Source of the DNA: an uncultured Oscillibacter sp.
GTDB lineage: Bacteria; Bacillota; Clostridia; Oscillospirales; Oscillospiraceae
Assembly (NCBI GenBank): GCA_910589315.1
Contig: CAJUTB010000003.1
Location: 71,394 to 135,393 of the forward strand
Direction of reading: 5' to 3'
Length of the DNA stretch: 64,000 nt
Shown: positions 8,168 to 16,727 of the stretch, piece after piece
Numbering within the stretch: position 1 is the stretch's first letter
Layout of the letters: the number at the start of each line of letters is the position of its first letter
Translations under genes and position numbers: made by a program
The notes under the pieces: model-generated
What the model saw: the letters and a program-made list of their open reading frames with translations, nothing else
The model's database searches: none
Told to the model about the DNA's origin: nothing

Positions 8168-10134
8168 TTCTCACCTCGCAGCTCAATAATCCGGTCCCGC
8201 AGAACGGCGGCGTATTCAAATTCCAGCATTTTGCTGGCTTCTTTCATTTCCTTTTCCAGACGCTTGATCTCGGCGTCCCGCTCCTGCTGGGACAGCTTGC
8301 GGTTTTGCTGTGTCCGGGCGGTTTCATCCTCCGCCGCGGCGGAGATTTCCAGCACTTCCCGGACGCCCTTGATGATGGTTTTCGGGACGATGCCGTGTTC
8401 TTTGTTAAAGGCATCCTGAATGGTCCGGCGGCGTTCGGTTTCGTCCATTGCGGCCCGCATGGAGGGGGTAATGGCGTCGGCGTAGAGGATGACCAGGCCC
8501 CCGGCGTTCCGGGCCGCCCGTCCAATGGTTTGAATGAGGGAGGTTTCCGAGCGAAGGAAGCCCTCTTTATCCGCGTCCAGCACCGCCACAAGAGAGACCT
8601 CCGGCAGATCGAGGCCCTCCCGCAAGAGGTTGATGCCAATCAGCACGTCGAATTTTCCCAGCCGCAGGTCCCGGATAATTTCCATCCGCTCGATGGTCTC
8701 TACATCGGAGTGCATATAGCGGACCTTGATTCCGGCGTTTTTGAAGAACTCCGTCAGATCCTCCGCCATTTTTTTCGTCAGCGTCGTGACCAGAACCCGT
8801 TCGCCCTTGGCGGCGCGGGCGTTGATTTCGTCCGTCAGGTCGTCGATCTGCCCGGTGACGGGCCGGACTTCCACCACAGGGTCCAGCAGTCCGGTAGGGC
8901 GGATGACCTGCTCTACCACCTGGTCGGCCCGTTCCCGCTCATACGGTCCCGGCGTGGCGGAGACAAACACGGCCTGTCCCACGCGGCCCTCGAATTCCTC
9001 GAATTTCAACGGCCGGTTGTCGTATGCGCAGGGAAGACGGAAGCCGTATTTCACGAGGGAATCCTTGCGGGCGTGGTCGCCGTTGTACATGGCCCGCACC
9101 TGGGGGAGCGTCACGTGGCTCTCGTCGACGAACAGGACGAAATCATCCGGGAAAAAGTCCAGCAGCGTCATAGGGGCGGAGCCTGCCGGGCGGTCGGAGA
9201 TGATACGGGAATAGTTTTCAATGCCGGAGCAGTAGCCCAATTCGGTCATCATCTCCATGTCGTACTCCGTCCGCTGGCGGACGCGCTGGGCCTCCACCAG
9301 CTGGTTGTTGTCCGTGAAATACTGGACCTGTTCTTCCAGTTCCCTCCGGATTTCCCCAATGGCCTTGTCCATTTTGTCTTTTGTGGTGACGTAATGGCTG
9401 GCGGGATAAATGGCGATGTGGTTCAAGACCCGGTTGACGGAGCCGGTAAGGGGGTGAAACTCGCTGATACGGTCGATCTCGTCCCCGAAGAACTCCACCC
9501 GAATGGCCTTGTCCTTATAGTAGGCCGGATAAATCTCCACGGTGTCGCCCCGGACGCGGAACATATTGCGCTCAAAGGCGATGTCGTTCCGCTCATAGCG
9601 GATTTCCACCAGACGGCGCAGGAGGGCGTCCCGGTCCCACGCGGCCCCGGTGCGGAGGGAGACGACCAGTTTTGCAAAATCGTCCGGCTCGCCCAGGCCG
9701 TAGATGCAGGACACCGATGAGACCACGATCACATCCCGCCGCTCCAGCAGGGCGCAGGTAGCCGACAGGCGCAGGCGGTCGATCTCATCGTTGGTGGAAG
9801 CGTCCTTGGCTATATAGGTGTCTGTGTGGGGAATATACGCCTCGGGCTGGTAGTAGTCGTAGTAGGACACAAAATATTCCACGGCGTTGTTTGGGAAAAA
9901 CTCCTTGAACTCGGCGCAGAGCTGGGCGGCAAGGGTTTTGTTGTGGGCCAGGACCAGGGTGGGCCGCTGGACCCGCTCGATGACCTTGGCCATCGTGAAC
10001 GTTTTGCCGGAACCGGTGACGCCCAGCAGGACCTGTTCCTTCAGACCGTTTTCAATGCCTTCGGCCAAGGCGGCGATGGCTTCCGGCTGATCGCCGGAGG
10101 GTTCGTATTCAGAAACAACTTGAAATTTAGGCAT
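8164..10134 (-). CDS. uvrB: Excinuclease ABC subunit UvrB
   Basis: 656 residues, usual UvrB length. Walker A GVTGSGKT (38-45), the beta-hairpin region YYDYYQPEAYIPHTDTYI near 95-112, helicase motifs DESHVTLPQ, the LREGLDLPEV and QTIGRAARN segments, and a C-terminal UVR domain (about 615-650) that contacts UvrC. It verifies damage delivered by UvrA. ATG at 10134 opens the conserved MPKFQVVSEYEPSGDQP. It leads an operon with mmcQ and a membrane protein through overlapping ATGA junctions. Confidence 0.98.
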   Translation of the reverse strand: MPKFQVVSEYEPSGDQPEAIAALAEGIENGLKEQVLLGVTGSGKTFTMAKVIERVQRPTLVLAHNKTLAAQLCAEFKEFFPNNAVEYFVSYYDYYQPEAYIPHTDTYIAKDASTNDEIDRLRLSATCALLERRDVIVVSSVSCIYGLGEPDDFAKLVVSLRTGAAWDRDALLRRLVEIRYERNDIAFERNMFRVRGDTVEIYPAYYKDKAIRVEFFGDEIDRISEFHPLTGSVNRVLNHIAIYPASHYVTTKDKMDKAIGEIRRELEEQVQYFTDNNQLVEAQRVRQRTEYDMEMMTELGYCSGIENYSRIISDRPAGSAPMTLLDFFPDDFVLFVDESHVTLPQVRAMYNGDHARKDSLVKYGFRLPCAYDNRPLKFEEFEGRVGQAVFVSATPGPYERERADQVVEQVIRPTGLLDPVVEVRPVTGQIDDLTDEINARAAKGERVLVTTLTKKMAEDLTEFFKNAGIKVRYMHSDVETIERMEIIRDLRLGKFDVLIGINLLREGLDLPEVSLVAVLDADKEGFLRSETSLIQTIGRAARNAGGLVILYADAITPSMRAAMDETERRRTIQDAFNKEHGIVPKTIIKGVREVLEISAAAEDETARTQQNRKLSQQERDAEIKRLEKEMKEASKMLEFEYAAVLRDRIIELRGEK

Positions 10135-10177
10135 ATCGAATCTCCCAATTTGCAGAATCTTTACAAATTACCCTCAA

Positions 10178-10660
10178 CTACAATAATAGACGTATGTTTA
10201 AGTGCTTTTTTACCCACGCAAGAAAACCTGTAAGCAATCCTTTTTTACCGTTATTAACGCGGTTCAACTCCCGCTCTATTTCATCCATGATCCTGAACCA
10301 GTCGCTTTTTCCAATCCAATTGTAAAAACATATGTCAAAAACCGGCTCTAATGTTCCATCAAACGCATCTTTGATGGGATATATTTGGTTGAAGCAGCAA
10401 AGCAACGGTTCATAATCTTGTTTATAGACTCTTAACGGGGAAGCATAGCAGTGCCACTCTTCCCACGTTGGATTCCAATCAAGGTTACAAGACATTCTGA
10501 GAGGGTTAAATTCCAGGCATATTTTTTCGGTTTTTGGCGCGTTTAACCTTAATTCCACATATTCCTGGCGTTTATAATCATCTGGATTCAGCCATATCAT
10601 TTTTGCGGTCCACCTCGGTTGTGCTGAGCTGGAATTTGCATAATCGCAAGTACCATTCAT
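10178..10660 (-). CDS. Hypothetical protein of accessory cluster
   Basis: 160 residues, soluble, rich in Trp, Tyr and Cys, ending in a basic stretch KKGLLTGFLAWVKKHLN. No family recognised. A TTG at 10669 would add three residues and overlap the preceding small gene; ATG at 10660 is preferred, although neither has a strong ribosome site, so coupling to the upstream gene is likely. Base composition is visibly lower in GC than the flanking uvrB and radC, suggesting separate acquisition. Size and company (a 61-residue membrane peptide and a DUF6881-like protein) recall small immunity-type gene clusters, but no toxin gene is present. Confidence 0.6.
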   Translation of the reverse strand: MNGTCDYANSSSAQPRWTAKMIWLNPDDYKRQEYVELRLNAPKTEKICLEFNPLRMSCNLDWNPTWEEWHCYASPLRVYKQDYEPLLCCFNQIYPIKDAFDGTLEPVFDICFYNWIGKSDWFRIMDEIERELNRVNNGKKGLLTGFLAWVKKHLNIRLLL

Positions 10661-10661
10661 T

Positions 10662-10847
10662 TTATCCAAACAGCAGCACTATTTTTCCAGAAACCAAACA
10701 GTAAACGAGTATCACGGCGAACATGACCAGCACAGCGGCGGCTGCGATGGTAGCAACACGAATTTTTGGATTTTCTGAATGGATTGCTCTTACCAGGAAA
10801 CGAAAAACCCAGCAAACCATAACAAGCATCCCAATCGTATAAAGCAT
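10662..10847 (-). CDS. Small membrane protein
   Basis: 61 residues with two hydrophobic helices (about 1-20 and 32-55) separated by RAIHSENPKIR. Start chosen at ATG 10847 because AAAGGAG lies seven bases upstream; an in-frame ATG at 10877 lacks that feature. It abuts the following hypothetical gene. Two-helix peptides of this kind have no assignable role from sequence. Confidence 0.62.
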   Translation of the reverse strand: MLYTIGMLVMVCWVFRFLVRAIHSENPKIRVATIAAAAVLVMFAVILVYCLVSGKIVLLFG

Positions 10848-10936
10848 TGCCAACGCTCCTTTCATCCCGCTTAACATAATTAACTACAAAATTGTTCCCT
10901 TTTTGATTCTGTCCCCACGGCCCCTCAAACTGAAAT

Positions 10937-11251
10937 TCAGGGGGCGGTCAAGTTTCCTCCATAAATTCCAGTATTCCATATTTCGTTAAATTCTTCTTTG
11001 GAAATAACAACGGCATGGAAGCCGTCTCCCCATACCTTTGCGTTTAGTTCGTCAACCGTTGGAATGGGACACACTTCTATGACATCATCATATAGATCGC
11101 TTTCAAGCTTTACCATCCCGTTCGCAAAAACATGCATCTCCCGAAGCGCCAAGCGGTCATCCCTCAAGTCCACTTCATAAAAGAACACCACAGGCATCTC
11201 GTCCGATTCATACTGCATAAACAGCTGTATATATTCCACATCGCTTTCCAT
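10937..11251 (-). CDS. DUF6881-like protein
   Basis: 104 residues. The order of elements, EYIQLFMQYESDEMPVVFFYEVD followed by RLALREMHVFANG and a C-terminal SKEEFNEIWN, resembles the DUF6881 family, short proteins often found near polymorphic-toxin immunity genes. Start ATG at 11251 with GAGGTGA upstream. A promoter TTGTCT-17-TATAAT on the minus strand (11399-11404 and 11376-11381) probably drives this gene and the two that follow. Family assignment is from memory of the motif pattern and is moderate only. Confidence 0.6.
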   Translation of the reverse strand: MESDVEYIQLFMQYESDEMPVVFFYEVDLRDDRLALREMHVFANGMVKLESDLYDDVIEVCPIPTVDELNAKVWGDGFHAVVISKEEFNEIWNTGIYGGNLTAP

Positions 11252-11375
11252 TGACCATCACCTCGCTGTCAAATTCCAATTTCTATGCTTGATTATAAAA
11301 GATTCGCCTGCCGCCTGCAACGCATATTTATAAGCCCGTTTTTATGCGTACACAATTCTGGAAAGATTTTTGTTT

Positions 11376-11404
11376 ATTATAACACAAAAAAGCCGTCCAG
11401 ACAA
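11376..11404 (-). promoter_or_regulatory. Promoter of the accessory cluster
   Basis: On the minus strand TTGTCT (11404-11399), 17-bp spacer, TATAAT (11381-11376). It would produce a leader of about 115 bases before the gene at 11251. No terminator or riboswitch is evident in the leader. Confidence 0.65.
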
Positions 11405-11507
11405 CATATGTTCTACAAAGTTTCAAATTTTCTTCCCCGATGTTCTCCTTGCCTTTCCGGCGTCCTGCCGGACACTGGAACCCCCTCGAATGAACCGCAG
11501 TCCGCCC

Positions 11508-12173
11508 CTAAAGGCGGCTGAAAAAGCCGGAATCCCGCAGCGAAACAAAATCCCGGTCCGCAATGATGATATGGTCCACCAACTCCACGCCCACGGTTCG
11601 CAGCGCGTAAAGAGCCTGTTCCGTAGCGGCGTTGTCCGCCTCGGAGGGCACCGCCAGGCCGCTGGGATGGTTGTGGGCCAGAATTACCTGACTGGCGGTG
11701 GTCAGCAGCGCATTGCTCACCACTTTCCTCACATCCAAATCCACCATCGAAACGCCGCCGTCCGACAAACGCCGGTAAGCCAGAAGCCGCCGTTTTGCGT
11801 CCAGACAGAGCTGGTAGACGGTTTCCGCCCGTTCGCCCTTAAACAGTTCCAGAAGAAAACTTCCCGCCGCCTCACTGTCGTTCAGGATGGTGTCTCCCAA
11901 GCGCACGCGTTCCAGCTGGGCTTTCCGCACCAGCTGGGGCACCAGTTTCAGGAGAATCGCCGCCGACTCGCCAATTCCCTCCACCGGCGCGTTGAACACC
12001 TCCTCCAGCGTTCCATAGCGCGCCATCAGCGCATGGGCCGCCGGATTGGTGTCACAGCGGGGGATCGCGTAATAAAGCAGCAGCTCCAGAGCTTCATGGG
12101 GCGCGAAGGAATCCAGGCTGGAGAGCAGAAACCGTTTCCGCATTTTCTGCCGGTGGCCGTCGTGAATCCCCAT
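11508..12173 (-). CDS. radC: RadC/JAB-domain protein
   Basis: 221 residues. N-terminal helix-hairpin-helix region (GTLEEVFNAPVEGIGESAA, about 60-80) and a C-terminal JAMM metalloprotease-like domain with the HNHPSG-x7-D signature (AHNHPSGLAVPSEAD, about 170-184). RadC was named for repair but its role is uncertain. ATG at 12173 chosen because GGGGAGGGGG lies just upstream and MGIHDGHRQKMRKRF is a standard opening. A 9-bp inverted repeat (12188-12196 with 12207-12215) lies in its leader. Confidence 0.92.
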   Translation of the reverse strand: MGIHDGHRQKMRKRFLLSSLDSFAPHEALELLLYYAIPRCDTNPAAHALMARYGTLEEVFNAPVEGIGESAAILLKLVPQLVRKAQLERVRLGDTILNDSEAAGSFLLELFKGERAETVYQLCLDAKRRLLAYRRLSDGGVSMVDLDVRKVVSNALLTTASQVILAHNHPSGLAVPSEADNAATEQALYALRTVGVELVDHIIIADRDFVSLRDSGFFSRL

Positions 12174-12427
12174 AATCCCCCTCCCCTCCATATTTTATCC
12201 GACGGGAAAATATGGAATGATTATATCATATTTCGACGGATACAGCAATACAAATTCCGAGAAAATAAATCTCCTGCCAGGCTTTCCGGCGGAAAATACG
12301 TTCCTTTTCCGGAAATTTCCGCCAGCTGAGCGCGCCGGAAATGTTTACAAAACGCGCTTGAATTGATTTTGAACCGACTGTATGCTGTATTATCAAACAC
12401 GGCCAGCCGGAATTTGGAGGGAATCCC

Positions 12428-13033
12428 ATGAATAAAAAAATGGAACAGGCAAAAATTGCATACAATAAAATTGCGGCGGAATATGACAGGTCCAGAGAAG
12501 GACGATATACCCGATTTCACATTAAGGAATTATCGGAGCTCATCGATTTGCGAGAAGGTCAGGCCGTCCTTGACGTTGCATGTGGAACCGGGACGCTGTT
12601 GGGGGAATTGTCAAAAAAAGCAAACATTCAGGCAAATGGAATCGACATATCCGAAAACATGATTCACATGGCCAAGCTGCGTTATCCTGCGATAAATTTT
12701 GAAGCAAAACCATGCGCTCCGCTCGAGTGGAGCGGCGAAAGCCTTGACATTATAACGGTATGCTGCGCGTTTCATCACTTTGAAGACCCGCAGGGATTTG
12801 TAAACGAATGCAAAAGAGTTTTAAGGAAACGTGGCGCGGTATATATCGCCGACCCCAACTTTGACGCAGTATGCAGATTTTTCGCAAACAAATTCGTTGT
12901 TCCCTTTTCAAAAAGCGGAGACGTGAGGATATATGACAAAAAAGAGTTGGAAACATTTTTCTATAATTCCGGATTCAAAACCGTACAGGCTTACCGAAAA
13001 GGGAAAGGCTTGTTTCTCAAAGCTGAAAAATAA
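12428..13033 (+). CDS. Class I SAM-dependent methyltransferase
   Basis: 201 residues with motif I VLDVACGTGTLLGEL (about 47-61), the acidic motif NGIDISENM, motif III region CCAFHHFEDPQGF and a post-motif KRVLRKRGAVYIADP, all typical of UbiE/type 11 methyltransferases. Substrate cannot be deduced. GGAGGG precedes the ATG. Base composition (many A-rich codons such as AAA, ATA and GAA) is distinctly lower in GC than its neighbours rnpA and radC, which suggests horizontal acquisition. It stands alone between radC (divergent) and the rpmH operon. Confidence 0.85.
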   Translation: MNKKMEQAKIAYNKIAAEYDRSREGRYTRFHIKELSELIDLREGQAVLDVACGTGTLLGELSKKANIQANGIDISENMIHMAKLRYPAINFEAKPCAPLEWSGESLDIITVCCAFHHFEDPQGFVNECKRVLRKRGAVYIADPNFDAVCRFFANKFVVPFSKSGDVRIYDKKELETFFYNSGFKTVQAYRKGKGLFLKAEK

Positions 13034-13159
13034 CAAAAATCCCCATTTGCCGGACGGATTGCGGCGCGCAAAAATTCCCCCGGCAGCCTGGTTCTGCAGA
13101 AACGGCCCAAGTCATACCCCATAACACGCCTCTTAAAAAGGGGTGAAAATAAGTTTTTA

Positions 13160-13189
13160 TTGACATGCGGAAAAAGAATATGGTATACT
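13160..13189 (+). promoter_or_regulatory. Promoter of the rpmH operon
   Basis: TTGACA (13160-13165), 18-bp spacer, TATACT (13184-13189). It gives a leader of about 100 bases that holds a perfect 7-bp hairpin CCGCCTC-AAAC-GAGGCGG (13222-13239) with no T-run. Confidence 0.85.
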
Positions 13190-13295
13190 TAGCGATACGT
13201 GAACAAAAAAGGTCTGCCGCGCCGCCTCAAACGAGGCGGTGTTGGGATAGCGTCGAGAATCATACGGCGCAAGAACGACAGGAGGTGTGTTCGTT

Positions 13296-13436
13296 ATGGC
13301 GACAAAGCGTACCTACCAGCCCAAAAAGCTGCATGGACAGAAAGTCCACGGCTTCCGCAAGAGAATGGCCACGGCCAACGGCCGCAAGGTGCTGGCCCGC
13401 CGCCGGGCTAAGGGCCGCGCCCGCCTCTCCTACTGA
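13296..13436 (+). CDS. rpmH: 50S ribosomal protein L34
   Basis: 46 residues, strongly basic, opening MATKRTYQPKKLHGQKVHGF and ending RAKGRARLSY, the full L34 signature. AGGAGGTG lies upstream of the ATG. First gene of the rpmH-rnpA-yidD-yidC-khpB operon. In most Firmicutes dnaA is transcribed divergently just upstream; here a methyltransferase occupies that side. Confidence 0.97.
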   Translation: MATKRTYQPKKLHGQKVHGFRKRMATANGRKVLARRRAKGRARLSY

Positions 13437-13542
13437 GCGCAGCGGAGGAGAGACAAGTTGAAAAAAGGGTCCTGACAGGGGCGGCTGGAATTTTTGAGAT
13501 TCCTCCGTCCCTGGCGTTGGTTTTCGGTTTGGAGGAAGGGTT

Positions 13543-13887
13543 ATGAAGCCTGCGGCGACGCTGAAAAAAAACCATGAATTCCGCCGCCTCTACCAGAAGG
13601 GCGCGTCGGCGGTCGGCGGCAGCATGGTCATCTACTGCCGGAAAAACCGCCTGGGACGCAACCGCGTCGGCATTACGGTTTCGGTCAAGCTGGGCAACGC
13701 CGTCACCCGGAACCGTGCGCGCCGCCGTCTGCGGGAGGTGTGCCGTTTGAACGGGGACAAGCTCTCCACGGGCTGGGATCTGGTGCTCGTTGCCCGCGGG
13801 CGGACGCTCTCCGGTTCCTGGAAGGAATTGAACGACACCTTCCTGCGCCTGTGCGGAAAGCTCAAGCTGCTGGAGGTTCGGACATGA
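13543..13887 (+). CDS. rnpA: Ribonuclease P protein component
   Basis: 114 residues with the KNHEFRRLYQKG opening and the central RNR motif NAVTRNRARRRLREV (52-66) that binds the RNase P RNA. It supports 5' maturation of tRNAs. Its stop codon overlaps the ATG of yidD as ATGA. Confidence 0.97.
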   Translation: MKPAATLKKNHEFRRLYQKGASAVGGSMVIYCRKNRLGRNRVGITVSVKLGNAVTRNRARRRLREVCRLNGDKLSTGWDLVLVARGRTLSGSWKELNDTFLRLCGKLKLLEVRT

Positions 13888-14093
13888 AACGGATTTTGAT
13901 CGCGCTGGTGCGTTTTTACCAGCGGGAAATCTCCCCCGCCCGTCCCCGGTGCTGCAATTATATCCCCACCTGCTCCCAGTACGCCGTGGAGGCTCTGGAA
14001 AAATACGGGGCAATCAAAGGAAGCTGGTTAACAGTCCGCCGGATTCTGCGCTGCAACCCCTTCCACAAAGGCGGCTATGACCCGGTTCCGTAG
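13884..14093 (+). CDS. yidD: Membrane protein insertion efficiency factor YidD
   Basis: 69 residues with the YidD signature RFYQREISPARPRCCNYIPT, CSQYAVEAL and closing CNPFHKGGYDPVP. YidD is a membrane-associated helper of YidC insertion. It begins inside the rnpA stop codon, so it is coupled to it, and precedes yidC by 59 bases. Confidence 0.96.
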   Translation: MKRILIALVRFYQREISPARPRCCNYIPTCSQYAVEALEKYGAIKGSWLTVRRILRCNPFHKGGYDPVP

Positions 14094-14152
14094 GACCCGC
14101 CGGGATATTTTCGAGCCGTCGAAATTCAAGCCTCAATTTTGGAGGAAAAACT

Positions 14153-15310
14153 ATGTTTTCAACCATTGGATACATCATTTGTATCCCCTTTGCCTGGCTG
14201 GTGCGGCTGTTTTACAACCTCACCAGCTCCTATGGCATGGCAATCATTCTCTTTACCGTGGCCATCAAGCTCATCATGCTCCCCTTCCAGATGAAGTCGA
14301 AAAAGAGCATGCTGCGCATGAACCGTATGTCGGGGCGGATGCAGGAGATTCAGAAGAAGTACGCCAACAACCAGCAGAAAATGGGCGAGGAACTCCAGAA
14401 GCTCTACGCCGAAGAGGGCGTAAACCCTATGTCCGGCTGTCTGTGGAGCTTCCTTCCCCTGCCGATTTTGATGGCCCTGTATTCGATCCTGCGCCAGCCC
14501 ATCACCCATTTCATGATGCTGGGCGCGGACGTGGTCCAGAAGATGGTGGACGCCGTTACCGCGGCGGGAATGGATATGTCCGCCATCGTCCAGATGCGGG
14601 ACGGCGCGGCCATCGTCGAAAACGGCTTTACCAAGCTGCTTCCCACCGGCCAGATCAATCTGGTCAACACCATCGCCAGCCAGATGCCGGAGCTGGGAGA
14701 CACCATTGACGGCTGGATCAACGTCAACTACAACTTCATCGGCCTGGACATGGCCGCCACGCCCTGGAGCGCCATTACCGACGGCTTCCAGTTCAACTGG
14801 GCCTGCATCGGTCTGGTTCTGATTCCGATTATCGCCGGCGGCGCACAGTTTTTATTTACCAAAATCTCCATGCGCAGCCAGCCCCAGAACGCCGCGACGG
14901 CCAGCACCAACCGGATGTTGATGATGATGCCCCTGTTTTCCGTCTACATTGCGTTTACCATGCCCTCCGCCTTGGGCCTGTACTGGATTGCCCAGAGCGG
15001 TTTCACGGCGGTGCAGGAATTCTTCATGACGAAGTTTTTCAACCAAAAGCTGGAAGCCGAGGAAAACGCCCGCTACGAGGCCCGTCAGGCGGACCGCCAG
15101 CGGCGGATGGAGGAAGCGAAGGTTCTTCAGGAGCAGCAGCGCCGGGAGAACGCGAAAAAGCAGACCCTGAAGGAAAAACGCCAGGCTGCGCAAGCCGCCA
15201 AGGAGGAAAAAGCCCGGAAAGCGGGCATGAGCACTACCGAAGCGGGCCGCGTGGGCGACCGTCCCTATGCCCGGGGCCGGGCCTACAAGGCGGACCGTTA
15301 TGACGACTGA
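14153..15310 (+). CDS. yidC: Membrane protein insertase YidC
   Basis: 385 residues. The Gram-positive type: first helix at 5-25, then helix YGMAIILFTVAIKLIMLPFQ, cytoplasmic hairpin MKSKKSMLRM...EIQKKYANNQQKM, and three more helices including a GALYWIAQ-like segment (SALGLYWIAQSGFTAVQEFF). The C-terminal tail (about 310-385) is highly charged, Arg/Lys/Gln rich, as expected for ribosome contact. No lipobox Cys is visible near the N-terminus, unlike SpoIIIJ. An insert of about 70 residues between helices 2 and 3 (VVQKMVDAV...DGWINVNYNFIGL) resembles that seen in Clostridia. Confidence 0.95.
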   Translation: MFSTIGYIICIPFAWLVRLFYNLTSSYGMAIILFTVAIKLIMLPFQMKSKKSMLRMNRMSGRMQEIQKKYANNQQKMGEELQKLYAEEGVNPMSGCLWSFLPLPILMALYSILRQPITHFMMLGADVVQKMVDAVTAAGMDMSAIVQMRDGAAIVENGFTKLLPTGQINLVNTIASQMPELGDTIDGWINVNYNFIGLDMAATPWSAITDGFQFNWACIGLVLIPIIAGGAQFLFTKISMRSQPQNAATASTNRMLMMMPLFSVYIAFTMPSALGLYWIAQSGFTAVQEFFMTKFFNQKLEAEENARYEARQADRQRRMEEAKVLQEQQRRENAKKQTLKEKRQAAQAAKEEKARKAGMSTTEAGRVGDRPYARGRAYKADRYDD

Positions 15311-15329
15311 GAGAAGTGAGGAAACCGTT

Positions 15330-16220
15330 ATGAGAGATTTTATTGATGTAACGGGTAAAAATCAGGAGGACGCAACGAGCAAGGCTCTGGCCCAGCTGGG
15401 CCTGGACCGGGACGATGTGTCCGTAGAAGTTCTGGAACGGGAGAAAGCGGGCTTTTTAGGCATCGGCAAAAGCCCGGCGAAAATCCGTGTGTACTACGGC
15501 CCGGAGAAGGCCGAACCGAAGCCCGCGCCCTCCGCGCCGAAGCCGGAACCGGAGGAAAAAACAGAGCCGGTGAAACCGGCGGCGAAAGCGGAACGTACGC
15601 AGGAGCCGCCGGCAGAGCGTCCGGAACGGGAACGGCGTCCCCGTCCGGCCGAACGCAAGCCCAAACCGCCCCGCGCCCCGCAGCCGGAGACCGGCGAGCC
15701 GGCGGAACCAAAGCCGGAGGCTTCCCCCGCCCCCGCTCAGGGGCTGGGCGAGCCGGTGGACGACGAAAAGGCTCAGGCCATCAAGACGTTTTTGAGCGGC
15801 CTGCTGAAGCAGATGGACAGCGAAGCGGACGTTGAGGTTTATCTCCCGGAGAAGGGCCGTTACAAGGTTCTTTTGAAGGGGCAGGGGCTGGGTTCTCTGA
15901 TTGGACGCCGGGGCGAGACCCTGGACGCCATCCAGCAGCTGACCAGCTATGCGGTGAACCGCACCGGCGTGCGGGTCCGGGTGCAGCTGGACGCAGAGAA
16001 CTACCGGGAAAAGCGGGAGCAGAGCCTTCAGCATCTGGCCCGGAAGGTGGCCGGCAAGGTGGTCCGCTATCACCGGAGCGTGACGCTGGAACCCATGAAC
16101 GCCTATGAGCGGCACGTGATTCACACGGCCCTCCAGGATTATCCGGGCGTCAGCACCCATTCCACCGGCTCGGACCCCGGACGCCGGGTGGTTGTGACCT
16201 ACGACCGGGACAAGCATTGA
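15330..16220 (+). CDS. khpB: RNA-binding protein KhpB (Jag/EloR)
   Basis: 296 residues. Jag_N domain (1-50, MRDFIDVTGKNQEDATSKAL with the GFLGIGKSPAKI element), a long Pro/Glu/Lys-rich linker (about 55-145), a KH domain (about 155-225, GLGSLIGRRGETLDAIQQL) and a C-terminal R3H domain (about 230-296, ERHVIHTALQDYPGVSTHSTG). It binds RNA and is tied to cell elongation and sporulation control in relatives. Start at 15330 matches the family; an earlier in-frame ATG overlaps yidC and is not credible. Ends the operon, followed by a terminator. Confidence 0.95.
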   Translation: MRDFIDVTGKNQEDATSKALAQLGLDRDDVSVEVLEREKAGFLGIGKSPAKIRVYYGPEKAEPKPAPSAPKPEPEEKTEPVKPAAKAERTQEPPAERPERERRPRPAERKPKPPRAPQPETGEPAEPKPEASPAPAQGLGEPVDDEKAQAIKTFLSGLLKQMDSEADVEVYLPEKGRYKVLLKGQGLGSLIGRRGETLDAIQQLTSYAVNRTGVRVRVQLDAENYREKREQSLQHLARKVAGKVVRYHRSVTLEPMNAYERHVIHTALQDYPGVSTHSTGSDPGRRVVVTYDRDKH

Positions 16221-16232
16221 CCATATCGGGAA

Positions 16233-16263
16233 GGGCTGTGCGGAAACGCACGGCCCTTTTTTC
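16233..16263 (+). terminator. Rho-independent terminator after khpB
   Basis: GGGCTGTGCG-GAAA-CGCACGGCCC followed by TTTTTT: a 10-bp stem with a GAAA tetraloop and U-tract directly after the khpB stop. Confidence 0.95.
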
Positions 16264-16284
16264 ACAGACATAAGGAGGAACCGA

Positions 16285-16644
16285 ATGTACTTTGCAGACT
16301 GGGACGCTTTGAAAGCCCATTGTCCGGTTTCCGGCGGGACGTGGGACAAGGAGATTCTGTATGAATATCTGGTGTATTGCTGCAACATCAAATTTTCGGA
16401 ACACCTGGACTGTTTTTTTGACCATTACCGGAAAGACGAAGCCCTCGCCGGGCTGCTGTTTGACGTTCTCCTGGACGATTACTATGACGGCTCGGACTCC
16501 CAAATGGGCGCGGCTCACCAGATTGCCAGGATGGACCGGGAGGTCCTGCGGAAATACAAGGCCCGTCTCTTGGAAGCGCAGAAAAACGAGGTCCTGTGGA
16601 AACGGCCCTTTTTCCGGGAGGATTCCGATTTGGAATGGCTGTGA
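16285..16644 (+). CDS. Hypothetical protein
   Basis: 119 residues beginning MYFADWDALKAHCPVSGG, preceded by AAGGAGG. Acidic, helical, no membrane segment, with a DDYYDGSDSQMGAAHQIARM stretch. No family recognised. It follows the khpB terminator and so probably has its own promoter, although none is clear. Confidence 0.7.
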   Translation: MYFADWDALKAHCPVSGGTWDKEILYEYLVYCCNIKFSEHLDCFFDHYRKDEALAGLLFDVLLDDYYDGSDSQMGAAHQIARMDREVLRKYKARLLEAQKNEVLWKRPFFREDSDLEWL

Positions 16645-16662
16645 ACCCCAGGGCATTTTTTC

Positions 16663-16691
16663 TTGACAAACCGTCCGGTTTGCGCTAAATT
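16663..16691 (+). promoter_or_regulatory. Promoter of the flavodiiron gene
   Basis: TTGACA (16663-16668), 17-bp spacer, TAAATT (16686-16691), about 35 bases before the ATG at 16728 and close to AAAAGGAG. Confidence 0.8.
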
Positions 16692-16727
16692 AAAGTTCGG
16701 AAAATATAAGAAAAGGAGTCATCCGTT

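Noticed and set aside
13408..14013. A 201-codon minus frame opposite rnpA and yidD
   Set aside because: Antisense shadow of two certain genes.
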